A stretch of 64,000 nt of DNA, taken from assembly GCA_039000515.1 (NCBI GenBank), contig JBCFYV010000012.1, positions 113,649,126 through 113,713,125 on the forward strand. Direction: 5' to 3'. Origin of the DNA: Timema cristinae. Lineage: Eukaryota; Arthropoda; Insecta; Phasmatodea; Timematidae. Position 1 is the first letter of the stretch; each line of letters opens with the position of its first letter. The notes beneath the pieces are model-generated. The model was not told the DNA's origin, made no database searches, and worked only from the letters and a program-made list of their open reading frames with translations. The position numbers and the translations under genes were made by a program. Of the stretch, positions 1-10,492 are shown piece by piece.

Positions 1-46
1 TTTCCGGTGACGGATAGGTCAAGGTTTGAATCTCGACCGGGAGAAC
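1..46 (+). mobile_element. SINE fragment cut by window edge
   Basis: Only the end of a tRNA-like head is visible. It includes a box-B-like 'ggtttgaatctcg' followed by 'accgggagaactgg', as in SINE-B and SINE-C. The body does not continue. The family is uncertain. Confidence 0.4.
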
Positions 47-105
47 TGGAAATAGAGGGAGAAAGGTTCTACATAGTTTATTTATTTTATTTATTTATTT
101 TATTT

Positions 106-345
106 ACCACCGAGTTTTACTTACTACCAGTTCGGGTTATACGCTAAGTACTAATTACGCTCATGATTAGGAATTGGGAAGGTTGAATTTAGAGGAAGTG
201 AACACAAATTTGCGTGGAGGGGGAGTGGAAAACCATTGAGGATAAATTCACCCTCAGTTAACCCGACCTAGATTCGAACCTCGATATCCTCGTCAGTCTA
301 GTTCAACACGACTAGTGCGTTAGCCAACTACACCACAGAGGCTGG
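106..345 (-). mobile_element. SINE-B copy, near full length
   Basis: Read on the minus strand: a tRNA-like head ('gtagttggctaacgcactag', box B 'ggttcgaatctag'), the shared middle (lightly diverged 'actccccctccacgcaaat') and the shared 3' end near 106-140. It is slightly diverged. I found no clear TSD. The next 145 bases (346-490) hold nothing recognisable. Confidence 0.8.
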
Positions 346-489
346 TGTTCTATATACTGATGTATCACTGAGTTTCCCTTATAAAGGTTACGCCGGGCAA
401 CACCCTCTAAAACACTTAGTGTCTACGTTATTTGTTATAACAACCCATGAGAAAATATAAAATTAAATAACTAAAATGGGCCTAAATGG

Positions 490-1400
490 CACGACCTACC
501 ACACTCATTCTCCATTATTTATATAAAGTATACTTATAATCTATAGCTCGAAATATATGTAAGACAAAATATTATAAACATAATAATAATAAAAAAACAT
601 TGTATTTCATCAAAAAGAATATATGAAATAATATACACTGTTATAAAAAACATACAACCCGTAACGGTTAGTAAGACAAGGTGCTAAATAAATACATAGA
701 AATGTTAAAGAAACGTATTAAAATTTGTTCTGTGCATTTTCAATTCCCCCTTTCCCAAAGATCTATTTTTTTAAATGAGTATAACACGGAAAATATTGAT
801 TTTATAAAATATTATTTCTATTATTAAAAGCTGCTTATTTTTAAAGAGTCTTGCATAAAGTTATTTCGTATCTCAAAGAGTGGCAGACATAATTTGATCA
901 AAATTGGAAATTTACGCTTATGTAAAGGCCCTCAAAAGTCATTTTAACGGCAAAATGAGAGCCGTCATTTTGTTTGTAATGTTAAACAATATCCTGATAT
1001 CAATCAATTTTTTTAGCAACCATGTCTTACTACCGTTCGGGTTATCTTTATATATACTAATTATGTTAATGGGTTTTAGGATTAGAAGGTTATACTATAA
1101 TGAAGTGTACCCGTATTTGCATGGATAGTGAGGGGAAAACCCCTCAGTACACCCGAATGAGATTCGAGCCTTGATCTCCCCGATATCGGCAGTCTAGTCT
1201 ACTGCGAAAGTAGCGCGTTAGACCACGCGACCACATAAGTGGGTTCAATCGACATTGTAGAGCCTATTTTGATAAAATCGCCTTTTGTACTATTCACAAA
1301 TAGTAAAGCTACCCTTAATTTTAGGTTTGGATGGATGATTAAAACAAAAAACCTCTAAGGAACATTATGAAAACTCTAGATTAAGGAATTATAGGCCTAT
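490..1400 (+). repeat. R1 dispersed repeat, copy 1 (interrupted)
   Basis: Matches the other R1 copies: 'tatagctcgaaatat', the 'tatctcaaagagt' block, 'ttgtttgtaatgttaaac' and 'ctacccttaattttagg'. A SINE-C copy splits it at 1018-1240 and the match resumes after it. The 3' end with the GACA-rich run and hairpin is missing. The 74-codon frame at 904-1128 is chance and runs into the SINE. Confidence 0.65.
1018..1240 (-). mobile_element. SINE-C copy inserted in R1
   Basis: Starts on the plus strand with the reversed 3' end ('gtcttactaccgttcgggtt') and ends with the reversed tRNA-like head ('cgcgttagaccacgcgacca'). Box B is seen as 'gagattcgagcc'. It is younger than the R1 copy it interrupts. Confidence 0.75.
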
Positions 1401-1404
1401 TATC

Positions 1405-1533
1405 TTGAGCGTGGAGAGAGAGTGGTAAAAAACATTCCCAGTAATACGGTCGGGATTTGAACCCCGAACTCCCCGTCACGACAGTATGTTATTACAAGAG
1501 AGACGCTTTAGACCACTCAACCAGCAAAACGGG
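1405..1533 (-). mobile_element. SINE-C partial copy
   Basis: Head and part of the middle only: 'gggatttgaaccccgaactc' (reversed box B) and 'ctttagaccactcaaccag'. The 3' half is missing. Confidence 0.6.
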
Positions 1534-1589
1534 CAATACACGAATAAACATGAAAACATACTTGGATCATCTCTATATCAAAATATGGG

Positions 1590-1795
1590 CCAGTCACATT
1601 AAGAGCTAATTACGCTGATGAGTCAGGGATAAGAAAGGCTGGATTTATTGGAAGTGTACCCGCATTTGTGTAGAGGGATAGTTAATTTTTTTAAAAAAAC
1701 AGTATACCCGACCGAATTCAAACCACAATCTCATTGTTTTAGACAGTTTAGTTTAACATGAAGTGCCTTAAAACCATGTGGTCACCGAAGCAGGT
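1590..1795 (-). mobile_element. SINE-C degenerate copy
   Basis: Carries 'gaagtgtacccgcatttgtg' and the reversed head 'aaaccatgtggtcaccgaag'. The middle is expanded by T and A runs, and the extreme 3' end is absent. Confidence 0.6.
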
Positions 1796-2514
1796 CACAC
1801 CTTTGTTAAATTATATACACTTGAAAGTTTTCTTTATTTTCTGCACGATTAATTAAAATTGAAATGTATTTTGATTTGTTTAAAATTTATTTAAATGCCA
1901 GGATTAACTTTAAAATGTTAACAGCCAATTTTTAAATTTAATTTTAATGAAGCAATTAAACTAAATAAATGCAGATTATAACAATGAAGTAGCGAACGAA
2001 ATACAATAGCTCTCCTCTGGGACGAATATGTGGCGGAGGAGACGGATATGGGGGTGGGAGAACGCAGATTTTCAGCCAAAAAATAAATGATATATTCACG
2101 TCAGAGCTTAAGCCAAAAATATATAGTTAAATGAAAAGTAAGCTCCAGGAAATGATTTCAATAATCTCAGGCCTACGAAACTCTTCATTTCCTCTCGTAT
2201 TACTGAATCTTATTAAAGAGATTTAAGCTTCCGTTGACATTTCTTATTCAAGAATGAATTAGACTACGCACGACTCAAGTTACAATTTGATAACTTCCCA
2301 CCACCGCGCAATATCAAGATATTAAGTAAGATAGAAAAAAAAAAGTTCAGAGCTTTTAACGCACTCCACGTCTTACCTCTCAATCAAGCTTTACCAGGGT
2401 TGCCACCAATTTTTCTCAAAACAAATTTCCTTGTGTTTTTTACAGATTTTTTCAGAAGGAATTCCCCATTTTTACAGACACATTAGAGCAGTTGTTTATC
2501 AACCAGTGTACCAC
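1796..2514. other. Unassigned AT-rich DNA
   Basis: No coding frame, repeat family or RNA gene recognised. A single 'cagggttgcca' at 2396-2406 resembles a hAT terminus, but no partner end was found. Confidence 0.5.
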
Positions 2515-2735
2515 GAACCCACCTCGGTGACCGAATAGTCTAACGCGCAACTCTCGTCTTAGACTATAGGCCTACAGAGAATATAGAGGGCGTACTAAGG
2601 GTGGTTTTTCCAAAATTATTTTCCATTCTCCCTCCAAAAAAATACGGGATTACCTTCCTCACCCTTAAAACCATTAGTGTAATTAGTACATAAGCCAAAC
2701 GGGTAGTATTATTATAACGCGGTACTAAAAAAATA
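2515..2735 (+). mobile_element. SINE-C copy
   Basis: Head 'cctcggtgaccgaatagtct', middle 'ccattctccctcca' and 3' end 'ccaaacgggtagta' then 'cgcggtacta' with an A-rich tail. The 60-codon minus-strand frame here is its antisense. Confidence 0.65.
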
Positions 2736-2870
2736 AAGTGTGACATGAAATTTGAAAGTGTGCTGCTAAAATTTCCTAGGGTTTAATTCAACAAACCATC
2801 GCGTGATAAATATGATATAGTTCTAGTTTTAAGCTCCTAAAGTGTTATTTACGACATAACAATAGTTATT

Positions 2871-3172
2871 ATTATTATTATTATTATATTATTATTATTA
2901 TTATATTATTATTAGCACCGCGTCTTACTACCGTTCGGGTTGTACCACTTACGCTAATGTTAATGGTAGGGTGATTGTGAGATGAAATGAGGACCTACAG
3001 TTTAACGTGGATCCGAACCACGGTGGAGGCCTGGCATTCCTCACATTCACAAGATGTCTTGTCAGAGGTGAAGAAGGGTTTGGTAATCAGATAAATCTTT
3101 GCGGGACCGAGGATTGAACCCCAGACCCCCAGCACAGAAGTCTGACACCTTAACCCTAGACCACCATGTCAC
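2871..3172 (-). mobile_element. SINE-A full copy with TSD
   Basis: From plus-strand left to right: a (TTA)n tail, the reversed shared 3' end ('ccgcgtcttactaccgttcg'), the SINE-A body, then the reversed head 'ccctagaccaccatgtcac'. Flanked by 'acaatagttatt' (2859-2870) and 'acaatagctatt' (3173-3184), an 11/12 direct repeat. That repeat fits target-primed insertion. Confidence 0.88.
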
Positions 3173-3184
3173 ACAATAGCTATT

Positions 3185-3649
3185 TAGCTTCGGTTTCCCT
3201 TGGGATGAATATTGTGACCGACCAGTTTCTATCTGAGAAATGAAACAATGGTTCCGAGTAAAATGAAGTGGCCTACAACCCCCAAACATCCCCCGGTGAG
3301 TCCCTAAAACTATCACCCTATTATTTTGAACGTCTTCTAAAATCATAACACAAGGCAACAACTTAAATGAGGAATAAGGTATTTAAGTTTTAGATAGGCA
3401 TAATTCAAAGTTGCTGAATTGGTCGGGGAAAAAAAACTAAAAATAAACACGAATCCAAATGTAATTGGCGAAACTGTAATTTGACCGCTTGTCGGGTCAT
3501 TGTTTAAACCAGACTTATAAACGAATCTTAACAATCAGATTTCAATAGTGCGTTTGTTCAATAATAGACTACGATAGGTTGACGTATTGTTGAAATGTCT
3601 GAGGACATCATTCAAAATGTTGTTGATGAAAAAAATTAAAGTAACAGGT
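3185..3649. other. Unassigned DNA
   Basis: Nothing recognised. The 63-codon minus-strand frame at 3343-3534 has no motif I know. Confidence 0.5.
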
Positions 3650-3657
3650 AACATGCT

Positions 3658-4047
3658 CAGTAGCGTACCAACGGAGGTGATTGAGGGGGGTCGAGTCCCC
3701 CCCCCCCGTAGTTTGAAGATGCCTCGAGATCTACGGAGTTCTGAAGAGAAAATAAAATGTGGGGGGAGGGAATATGCAACTTTATGTGACCACTGATTTT
3801 TTGTGACAGTAGGCCTATGTGACGGTTAAGATAACTTTGATTTAGGCATATTTATTTATTATTTTGATAGATTATCACGTTTAGAATAGTAAAAATATAA
3901 ATGATCAAGTTAACAAATAACAATAAATAAAAACCTTCCAAATAAACTTCTAGGTGTATATAATGGTTTATAAAAAATTGCCTCCGTTTGTTGGAGGGGG
4001 GGGGGGGGTGAGGTTCCCCCAACTTCGCAATCCTGCGTGCGTTACTA
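3658..4047. mobile_element. Non-autonomous hAT-type miniature element (390 bp)
   Basis: The ends are imperfect inverted repeats: 'cagtagcgtacc' at the left, and 'tagtaacgcac' when the right end is read on the minus strand. Both arms carry G/C homopolymers (C11 at 3697, G13 at 3996). It is flanked by a perfect 8-bp direct repeat AACATGCT (3650-3657 and 4048-4055). Eight-base TSDs with CAG-type ends are the hAT signature. No transposase is encoded, so it depends on an enzyme supplied elsewhere. Confidence 0.75.
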
Positions 4048-4189
4048 AACATGCTCTGCAAGTAGATGAGCGGACCGATACAAGAATAAACTTATGGTCA
4101 ACTGCATCTTGATAATAATCATTTTAATTTTTATCTAAATTTAATAGAAAGACTTAATATATTACAACCTTTATACAGGTGTGCTGTGA

Positions 4190-4241
4190 AAATATTGGAT
4201 TCCTAAGTGTGCCTCGAGGTGAAAAAGGTTGGGAATCCCCG
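4190..4241. mobile_element. Solitary hAT-like terminus
   Basis: 'gtgcctcgaggtgaaaaagg' followed by 'ttgggaatcccc' resembles the end of hAT elements whose termini read about C(A)GGGATTCCCAACC on the other strand. No matching left end was found upstream, so this is a remnant at best. Confidence 0.35.
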
Positions 4242-4393
4242 TATTAGAGGGAATGAAAAAAAAAAATGACATCAAACTGATTTGTATGAAATTAAACAAA
4301 TGGTGTTTGTCCAGAATGGAGTTATTTGGACTTGATGTGGAAATATATTATGCAGCTGTTTTTCAACCCACTGTTGTTGGTTGTTTTTTTGTC

Positions 4394-4410
4394 GGGGGGG
4401 GGGGGGGGGG
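4394..4410 (+). repeat. 17-base G run
   Basis: Uninterrupted G17. The glycine-rich and proline-rich frames on both strands here come from this run and are not genes. Confidence 0.95.
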
Positions 4411-5014
4411 CAAGGGCTCGAGCTCAAATCAACGTGATGATATTTCACTTGAATTTTCCCTCCTTGCAAAAGGCCTATTGTTCAAAGCTTGTGGTTAAAT
4501 GTCCCAGATTCATAAATATTTCAGTATTTTCTTAGTTTGTCTGATGAAGTTTCATGTGTTTTCCCACCCCTTGTCCCCCAAACACAAATAATTCCCTTCG
4601 TTTTCCCGGCTCTCCCTGTCTTCCAGGTGCGTGGCAATCCTGTATTCACATATCTTCCTTAAAGGGGTTCCGGACGGGTATCACACACATACACACAAAT
4701 GTATATCAAACTATTTTTTTTTAATCGGATTAATTGTGAAAATAAAGATCCCTTGAGGGTAGATATTTTAATCGCTTACATCCTCTTCTCTGCTCATGAA
4801 ACATTTTCCCGTCACAGTATCAGGAGTTTAAGTCTAGGTGAGGAATGCTTTTGAGAACCATAACTCCTCCCCCCCCCCCTCACCAGTCCTCCTCTTAGCC
4901 CCAGTGGTATAAGGTGCTGTATGAACCTTCACCTTAAAGAAAAGACCCGACATACTTCAAACGAGATTAAAACTCGTCTTTGTCTTACATTTCTTGTGAT
5001 GAAGAGATATGGGC
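4411..5014. other. Unassigned DNA
   Basis: No gene or repeat family recognised. It contains a C11 run near 4869-4879. Confidence 0.5.
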
Positions 5015-5034
5015 GGGGGGGGGGGGGGGGGGGG
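5015..5034 (+). repeat. 20-base G run
   Basis: G20 at the end of 'gatatgggc'. The true length may be uncertain because such runs are hard to sequence. Long G runs can form quadruplexes. Confidence 0.9.
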
Positions 5035-5204
5035 AAGATGCAAGGACTATATAACAAGTGGCACACGACTTACAAACTGAACTATACAATTGACAAGCCA
5101 CCCAATCCTCCACCCATAAATTTTAATTGTGGTGAATGGGTGAGTTACTCAATTTCATCAATGGAAAAAAAGATCAGATTTTTCAAGTATTGAACCGGGA
5201 CCCT

Positions 5205-5830
5205 TAGTTTGGCAACATTGTAACTGTGAATACTATGGAACGTGGAAAGAGTATCAATACTTTAATAATATCGACATTTTCCATAACTACAATTTTGTGA
5301 TTATCTAATAATAATAATAATAATAATAATAATTATTATATTATATTATTATTATTTTTATTATTATATTTTATTATTAGTTTGTGATTTAGGACAGAAA
5401 ATATATGGAATAAAAAATATTATATTATAACATAAAAGTTTCATTCATTGTTATTTGATAGGCATGAAAATTCTAAAGAGGCAGAGAAGAAATTATTAAC
5501 AATTTCTTATATAAAAACACACAAAAAAACTATATGATATTCGGATAAGATTCTCTGTTCTTTATTCCAATACTGGTACCTACTGCTATCGATAAGTTTG
5601 TTTCGATACATGTTCGGTTCGATTATTTTCTACCTATACTACAAAATAGGCATAAAGTGTGGACACATAGGCATATACATAGATACATAACTATAAGAAA
5701 ATACGTGCTTATACGTGTTTTAATACATAACAAATAATGTTAGGACATTAAATGGCATTACATTACATGTGCAGTATTGTCCAGCTTTGTTTGGTGTGAA
5801 TTTTGGCCTTTGCCTATGTTGCCAAACTTA
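5205..5830. mobile_element. Candidate inverted-repeat element
   Basis: The left end reads 'tagtttggcaacattg' and the right end, on the minus strand, 'taagtttggcaacatagg'. These are close inverted repeats about 0.6 kb apart with non-coding, microsatellite-bearing DNA between. I could not find an 8-bp TSD, so the assignment (hAT-like) is tentative. SINE-B later inserted directly at its right edge. Confidence 0.4.
5306..5378. repeat. (TAA)n/(ATT)n microsatellite
   Basis: Runs of TAA followed by ATT give an imperfect self-complementary AT-only block. No SINE end is attached here, unlike most TAA tracts in the window. Confidence 0.9.
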
Positions 5831-5838
5831 ATGGCCAC

Positions 5839-6088
5839 ACCCGTCACGGTGGCCTAGTTATTTAACGCGTAAGTTTCGTGTTGAGCTAGATTGCTGAGGA
5901 CGGGGATAACAAGGTTCGAACCTCGCTCGGGTGAATTTTTTCCTAAATGGTTTTCCACTCTCCCTCTACGTAAATGTGAGCTCACTTTCCTTATATCCAA
6001 CCTTCCCGATTCCTAAGCCATTAGAGGAATTAGTACTTAAGCGTATAACTCGAACAGGTAGTGAGACTCGTTGCTATGTATTAATTTA
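5839..6088 (+). mobile_element. SINE-B full copy with TSD
   Basis: Head 'gtcacggtggcctagttatt', box B 'ggttcgaacctcg', the shared middle, and 3' end 'cgtataactcgaacaggtag'. Flanked by 'ttaatggccac' (5828-5838) and 'tttatggccac' (6089-6099), 10/11 identical. Confidence 0.82.
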
Positions 6089-6124
6089 TTTATGGCCACC
6101 CTGTAGAACCCTAGCCTTCCAGTT

Positions 6125-8063
6125 GAATATGCTCCCGAAGAGCGCGGGTACAAAAGAGTTCAAGCGAAAAGTGGGTACAAAAGAGCTCAAAGATTGAGGT
6201 ACAAAATAGCGCAGCACATAAGAGTGCAATAGCCATGGCTCCAGGGGACAAACCACAGTAATGTCAGCCATTTATATTGTATCCACTCAAATTTTAGTCG
6301 AAATTATATACAAAGATTAAATATTTATTGTTCAGGGATTTTATTAAAAGATTTTTGTTAGTTTTTATTTGACACATTTTTATTTTGTAAATCGTATGTT
6401 TTTTGTGATTGTTTTATTTATTTTTTGCTAAATTATATACAATTATTATTTAAAGTTCATAGAAAGTATTTGCTTAGTTTGAAATCCGTCAATCTTTGTC
6501 GGGTTGAATAGTTTACCGCGAGTCCTTGTCTTCTTATTACAGTTTTTGAATGTAGGGCAGGTTTCTTAGGCATGCTTTGAGGTCACAATTTTTTTCAAAT
6601 TTTATTAAATTCTTGAATGCACTCTTCTTTCTTCTTTTTCCTTATAGATTAAGTTTCACTCTGTCGAAGGTATGGCCGTGGTATTCAGCATCTTACTTCA
6701 GCATCTTGACTAAGTAATAGATGTTAGGGTGAGCTTTACCCAGCAGGGTGCTAAGTCTGTTGTTAAAACCCTGTGCTGCGTTATTCATTCGATCTTTCCC
6801 TCCATACGTGCTCCGCATCTCTCTTGAAATGGTTAAGTTTTTAAACCACTGCTCAACGAAGTAGTCGTTCCACATCTGTAGTCTGTCGTCTACTGGCGAT
6901 TCCTCCTGGATCGCCAACTATCCATCGTCAACTACTTCAGGAGGCAAATGTGCTAACGCTGCACACATTCGCACATGTAGTCAGATACGCTCGTCTTCTT
7001 TATCCAAGTAGTCTCGAACTAGGCCCAACTCCTGGACTTTCCTCTAAAGACTTTGTGTGAAGTGATAGTAGCAGCCGACTATCTTCAATGTAGGAAACAC
7101 GATCTTCAAAGATTGAATAGCTGCCTGTTCGAAGTCCACCATGATCGACTCAGGGTTCCATCAGGGAACACAATCCTTAATTACCGTAAAAATTCGAGTG
7201 TATTTTTCCTTTCTTTTGTTTGTAAGGAATGCGTAGGCTACTGGAATGGCGTTGGTCTCCCCCAGCGAACCTCCGAGATCAGCGAGAGTAACATAAATCT
7301 GGCAGTATTGCTCATGACAACTCTTGAATCTACCATCCATGAAACATTCTGAGGCTGGGGATAGTGTTTGTTTCCCCTTTTTTCACTGATGAACACTATA
7401 ATTCTATCGCCAGGTCCTTTAACATCGTCATACAATAGAAAGTCAGACCCATCGTCCATTTTTAATTCATCTGGTGGTATGTTGATGTGTTGAGAAGTTG
7501 TGAGATCTTGCAGTGAGGCTTGAGTTTTTCTACGAACATGGTGAGGATTCTTCTCCATGCTGGATTGAGTAGTAATTTTAGTGACAAATTCGTATCCTTG
7601 ATTAAACAGCCGCCCAAATTCATCCTTGAAAATATTTTAAATCTGACTGTCTTCTTTCCTCGCCCGCTTCTTTGCGTTTGACAAACACTTCATTCGATGT
7701 AACATCTGGAATGCAGTCTTGGGGCGATTCACTTAACACCTCTTTGTTGTTGCGACTAAGAGATTCGTCCCTTGCAGATGTTCACACACCTTCAGTGAGT
7801 TATGTTTTCCTAATTGATACGGTCGATTCTGAAGCGGTGGTCATTGTATATAGAAGAAGGCTTCCCTTAATAGTTTCTAAAAACTCTATGCCGGTAACTT
7901 GAAAGCCACGTCAAGGCCGCTTGCGTGATCTTAACAATTGTTACAGCGGTCACGGGCACTTGTGTTATTATGTCGGAGAGAAAGGTCGCTCGCTACAAGC
8001 TCACGAAACACTTGTGCGATCTGTACCACTTGTATACTTGCGCTGTTTTGTACCCGTGCACTT
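6125..8063 (-). mobile_element. Decayed Mutator-like (MULE) DNA transposon
   Basis: A 1.9-kb unit bounded by a perfect 10-bp direct repeat CCTTCCAGTT (6115-6124 and 8064-8073); MULEs make TSDs of roughly this length. Both ends carry the motif GGGTACAAAA in inverted orientation: 'gcgcgggtacaaaag' near 6142 on plus and 'gcacgggtacaaaac' near 8058 on minus. Related sub-repeats follow inward ('gggtacaaaagagc', 'ggtacaaaatagcg'). Twelve or so extra bases separate the left TSD from the terminal motif, which is a weak point. The interior holds a MULE transposase pseudogene on the minus strand. Confidence 0.65.
6693..7665 (-). pseudogene. MULE-family transposase pseudogene
   Basis: Reading down the minus strand gives broken but ordered pieces of a MULE transposase. 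First comes a region with 'VSWMVDSRVV' near 7320-7345, where family members usually have WxxDGTF; the first acidic residue is kept. Then 'IPVAYAFLTNK' near 7215-7250. After a frame change come 'IMVDFEQAA' (second acidic residue), 'IVGCYYHF' (the usual GCyfH motif) and 'LPPEVVDDG'. The last open piece (6693-6917) has 'MWNDYFVEQW' and 'NNAAQGFNNRL' then 'LLGKAHPNIY'. Where relatives commonly have E after NN, this copy has Q. At least four in-frame stops and one or more frameshifts make it non-functional. The N-terminus above 7665 is unclear; a TAA interrupts it. Confidence 0.8.
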
Positions 8064-8184
8064 CCTTCCAGTTTGTTCGCCATATGCTATCATTCTAATT
8101 GCTATAAAATGGAAACAACAAAAATCCACCCGTCCGGGCTATCCGCAAAGCTTGAGGTAGAGATAAAAATATAAATTAAAGGGA

Positions 8185-8335
8185 ATGTATACACATGTTT
8201 ATGTAAAGAAAGTGGAAAAAACATTTAAGTGGGGAAGAAAATACCCTTGGTACAAGTAGTCGGGATTCAAATTCCTATCTCACTGTCACCGGTAAACTAA
8301 ACAACATGAGCCTGAAGTTTTGAGGCGTGCGACCC
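8185..8335 (-). mobile_element. SINE-C degenerate fragment
   Basis: Contains 'gtcgggattcaaattcctat' (reversed box B) followed by head-like sequence. The 3' end is absent. Confidence 0.45.
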
Positions 8336-9390
8336 AAAGGTGCCAGTGGCACACAAAAAAAAGGAAGAAAAAATTCAACCAAAACGCGAAATCTTACCAT
8401 TTTGTTGTCTAATCCAATCGTGCTATGGTTTTAATTCGCTTTCTATGGACACACACACACACACAAAAAAAACTCAATTTTATTTTACTTGGGTAATTTA
8501 GAGAGAAATTTCCAACTTCTCAAAAATGAATAATTCACTAGGAAAATTAGACAAGCACTTGTGTTGTAAGAAAAACGTTCTATTCATTTCCATTATTATA
8601 TATTTAAAAAAAAATACAAGTAAATATGCACCCAAGCCCCGCCACCCTTTTTTCTCCTTATAAACCGAGTCGAATAATTTAATGACGTAAGTTAAGAAAG
8701 TGAGTAATAAGACATGGTGCTCCTGAAATTGGGTACGTTGCCTTCAGAACGCTAGGGTTAGGGCCGAGGGTGGGGCAAGTAGATAGGGAGGACTTTAGGG
8801 GTGGGTAAAGAAAGGCGGAGAGGAGAGAAAGAGAAAGTGTATGTAAGTTGTGTAAAGGTTATTTAATGAATTCCTATGGAGCTTCCTCTACGTTTTCAGA
8901 TGTGAAGAGAATTGGTGATAACAATAATAAAAAAAAAGCTAATAGCTTCACACAATTCACTCAAGTCTCTTTCTCTCCTCACAAAAACTTTTTTTTCCCC
9001 CTCTTTCCGGGACTAAAGAGATTCATTTAAGATAAACGTTAAGAGTATTTGATCATCAAATGCCCTCCACCTCACCCTCCCACCCCAATCGAGTTTGGCG
9101 CTCCCTCTTGATGAGTTGAATCCTCATACTTTCCCTTTTCAAGACCTTCCTCTTTAGAACACCCCTCCCCCTTCCTCAACCCACCCCTCTATTATCTGAT
9201 TCCCTTTGTTTGCTTTAATTGCACCGTAGAAATAACGAATAGTGACGCTTAATAACCAAAGTGCCTGCAGTTTCCAGACGTAAATATTTATTGTGTCTGT
9301 GAGCTTCGAATCAAACATGAGGGAGGGGAAGAGGGAACTATGTATTAGTGGTTAAATATTAACTTAATACCCGGTCGCTTGGTTGAATTT
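8336..9390. other. Unassigned DNA with pyrimidine-rich stretches
   Basis: A short (AC)n tract near 8452-8465, a purine-rich stretch at about 8760-8840 and pyrimidine-rich stretches at 8960-9010 and 9060-9200. No gene recognised; the 60-codon frame at 8848-9030 has no support. Confidence 0.5.
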
Positions 9391-9394
9391 TTAC

Positions 9395-9700
9395 TTTCTC
9401 GTGTTAAGAGAAAGTATTGTGATCGTGAAAAAAAATTGATCTCGAGATTATGACGATCTTTACGTTTTATGTTAACACGAACCCAAAAAATGTGGATTTT
9501 ACAATTGTGTCTGCCAGTCAGTGAGTCTGTCTGTCAGCGTGTCTGTATGTCAGTCTGTTTGGCCGCGGATCCAAATAGTTTTGCTGAATTTTGTTCAAAT
9601 TTGATATCTAGTTTTTAGAAGGTTATACCACAAAAATCTTTTTTTCTCCCCTAGCCCTCTCCAAATTTTTATAAAATGGCTAAAACGATTGTATTTAAAA
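9395..9700 (-). repeat. R1-related fragment, opposite orientation
   Basis: 'ctttctcgtgttaagagaaag' forms the same end hairpin as R1 and is followed by 'tattgtgatcgtg', 'gatctcgagatta' and a GTCTGTCTGTC-rich run, which are the R1 3' parts read backwards. Beyond the run the similarity becomes weak. Confidence 0.55.
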
Positions 9701-9888
9701 TGCATAACTTGTATTTGATTTACATGATAATTAGTAATGTATATTTGATTTTTGGGAGAAAATTCGCTGAAGGTTAATTTATTGGTGGGATTTTTTTTTA
9801 AATAAAATGTTTCAAATAAATTTGCAACGATTTTGTTCTAAATGTATATCTGAAAAGTGTGTTGTATGACAAATAGAAATTAACTGAA

Positions 9889-9960
9889 AGATCCCCCTGT
9901 AATTGGCAGTTTAGTCTATTGCGAGAATGACGCCTTAAACTCTCTATAACCACCTCGTAT
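9889..9960 (-). mobile_element. SINE-C head fragment
   Basis: 'ggcagtttagtctattgcga' and 'gacgccttaaactctctata' match the reversed SINE-C head. The rest is missing. Confidence 0.5.
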
Positions 9961-9992
9961 ATACGCGTAAGAAAAACTATTGATAGTAACCA

Positions 9993-10199
9993 GCTTCGGC
10001 GGCCACATAGTTTAAGGTGTCACTCTTTCAAAAGACTAGGCTGTAGATGACGTGGAAATTGGGCTTGATCCCGTTTGAGTGTACTAAGGAGAGTTTTCCT
10101 AAAAAAAAAATATATATATCACTCTTCCAACGCAAATGCGGGTACACTTCCTCTGAATTCAACCCTCCTCATCCCTAACACATTAGTGTAATGCAAACA
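9993..10199 (+). mobile_element. SINE-C copy, 3' end lost
   Basis: Head 'cttcggcggccacatagttt', middle 'caacgcaaatgcgggtacac', ending at 'cattagtgtaatgcaaac'. It runs directly into the next SINE-C, which probably inserted into its 3' part. Confidence 0.65.
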
Positions 10200-10437
10200 G
10201 GTTCAGTGGCCGCTTGGCTAACGCATTACTCTCGCGTTGGAGTATACCACCAATGACCGGGAGATCAAAGTTCGATTCTTTGTCTGGCTGTTTTTTCCAA
10301 AATTGTTTTTCATTATATCTGCACGCAAATGCAGGTAGATTCCCTATAAATATAGCCTTCCTAGTCTACAAAACCATTAGCATAATTAGTGCATAGTCTT
10401 ATAACCCGAACGAGTAGTAAGAGGTGATGCTAAAAGA
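10200..10437 (+). mobile_element. SINE-C copy
   Basis: Head 'cagtggccgcttggctaacg', box B 'agttcgattcttt', 3' end 'ataacccgaacgagtagtaa'. In tandem with the copy before it. Confidence 0.7.
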
Positions 10438-10492
10438 TGTTAACAATAACAGTCTTAAGTCAAATGAACATTTGTCGATAGTGACTGACCTG

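Noticed and set aside
2396..2406. hAT terminus 'cagggttgcca'
   Set aside because: No inverted partner or TSD found within 2 kb.
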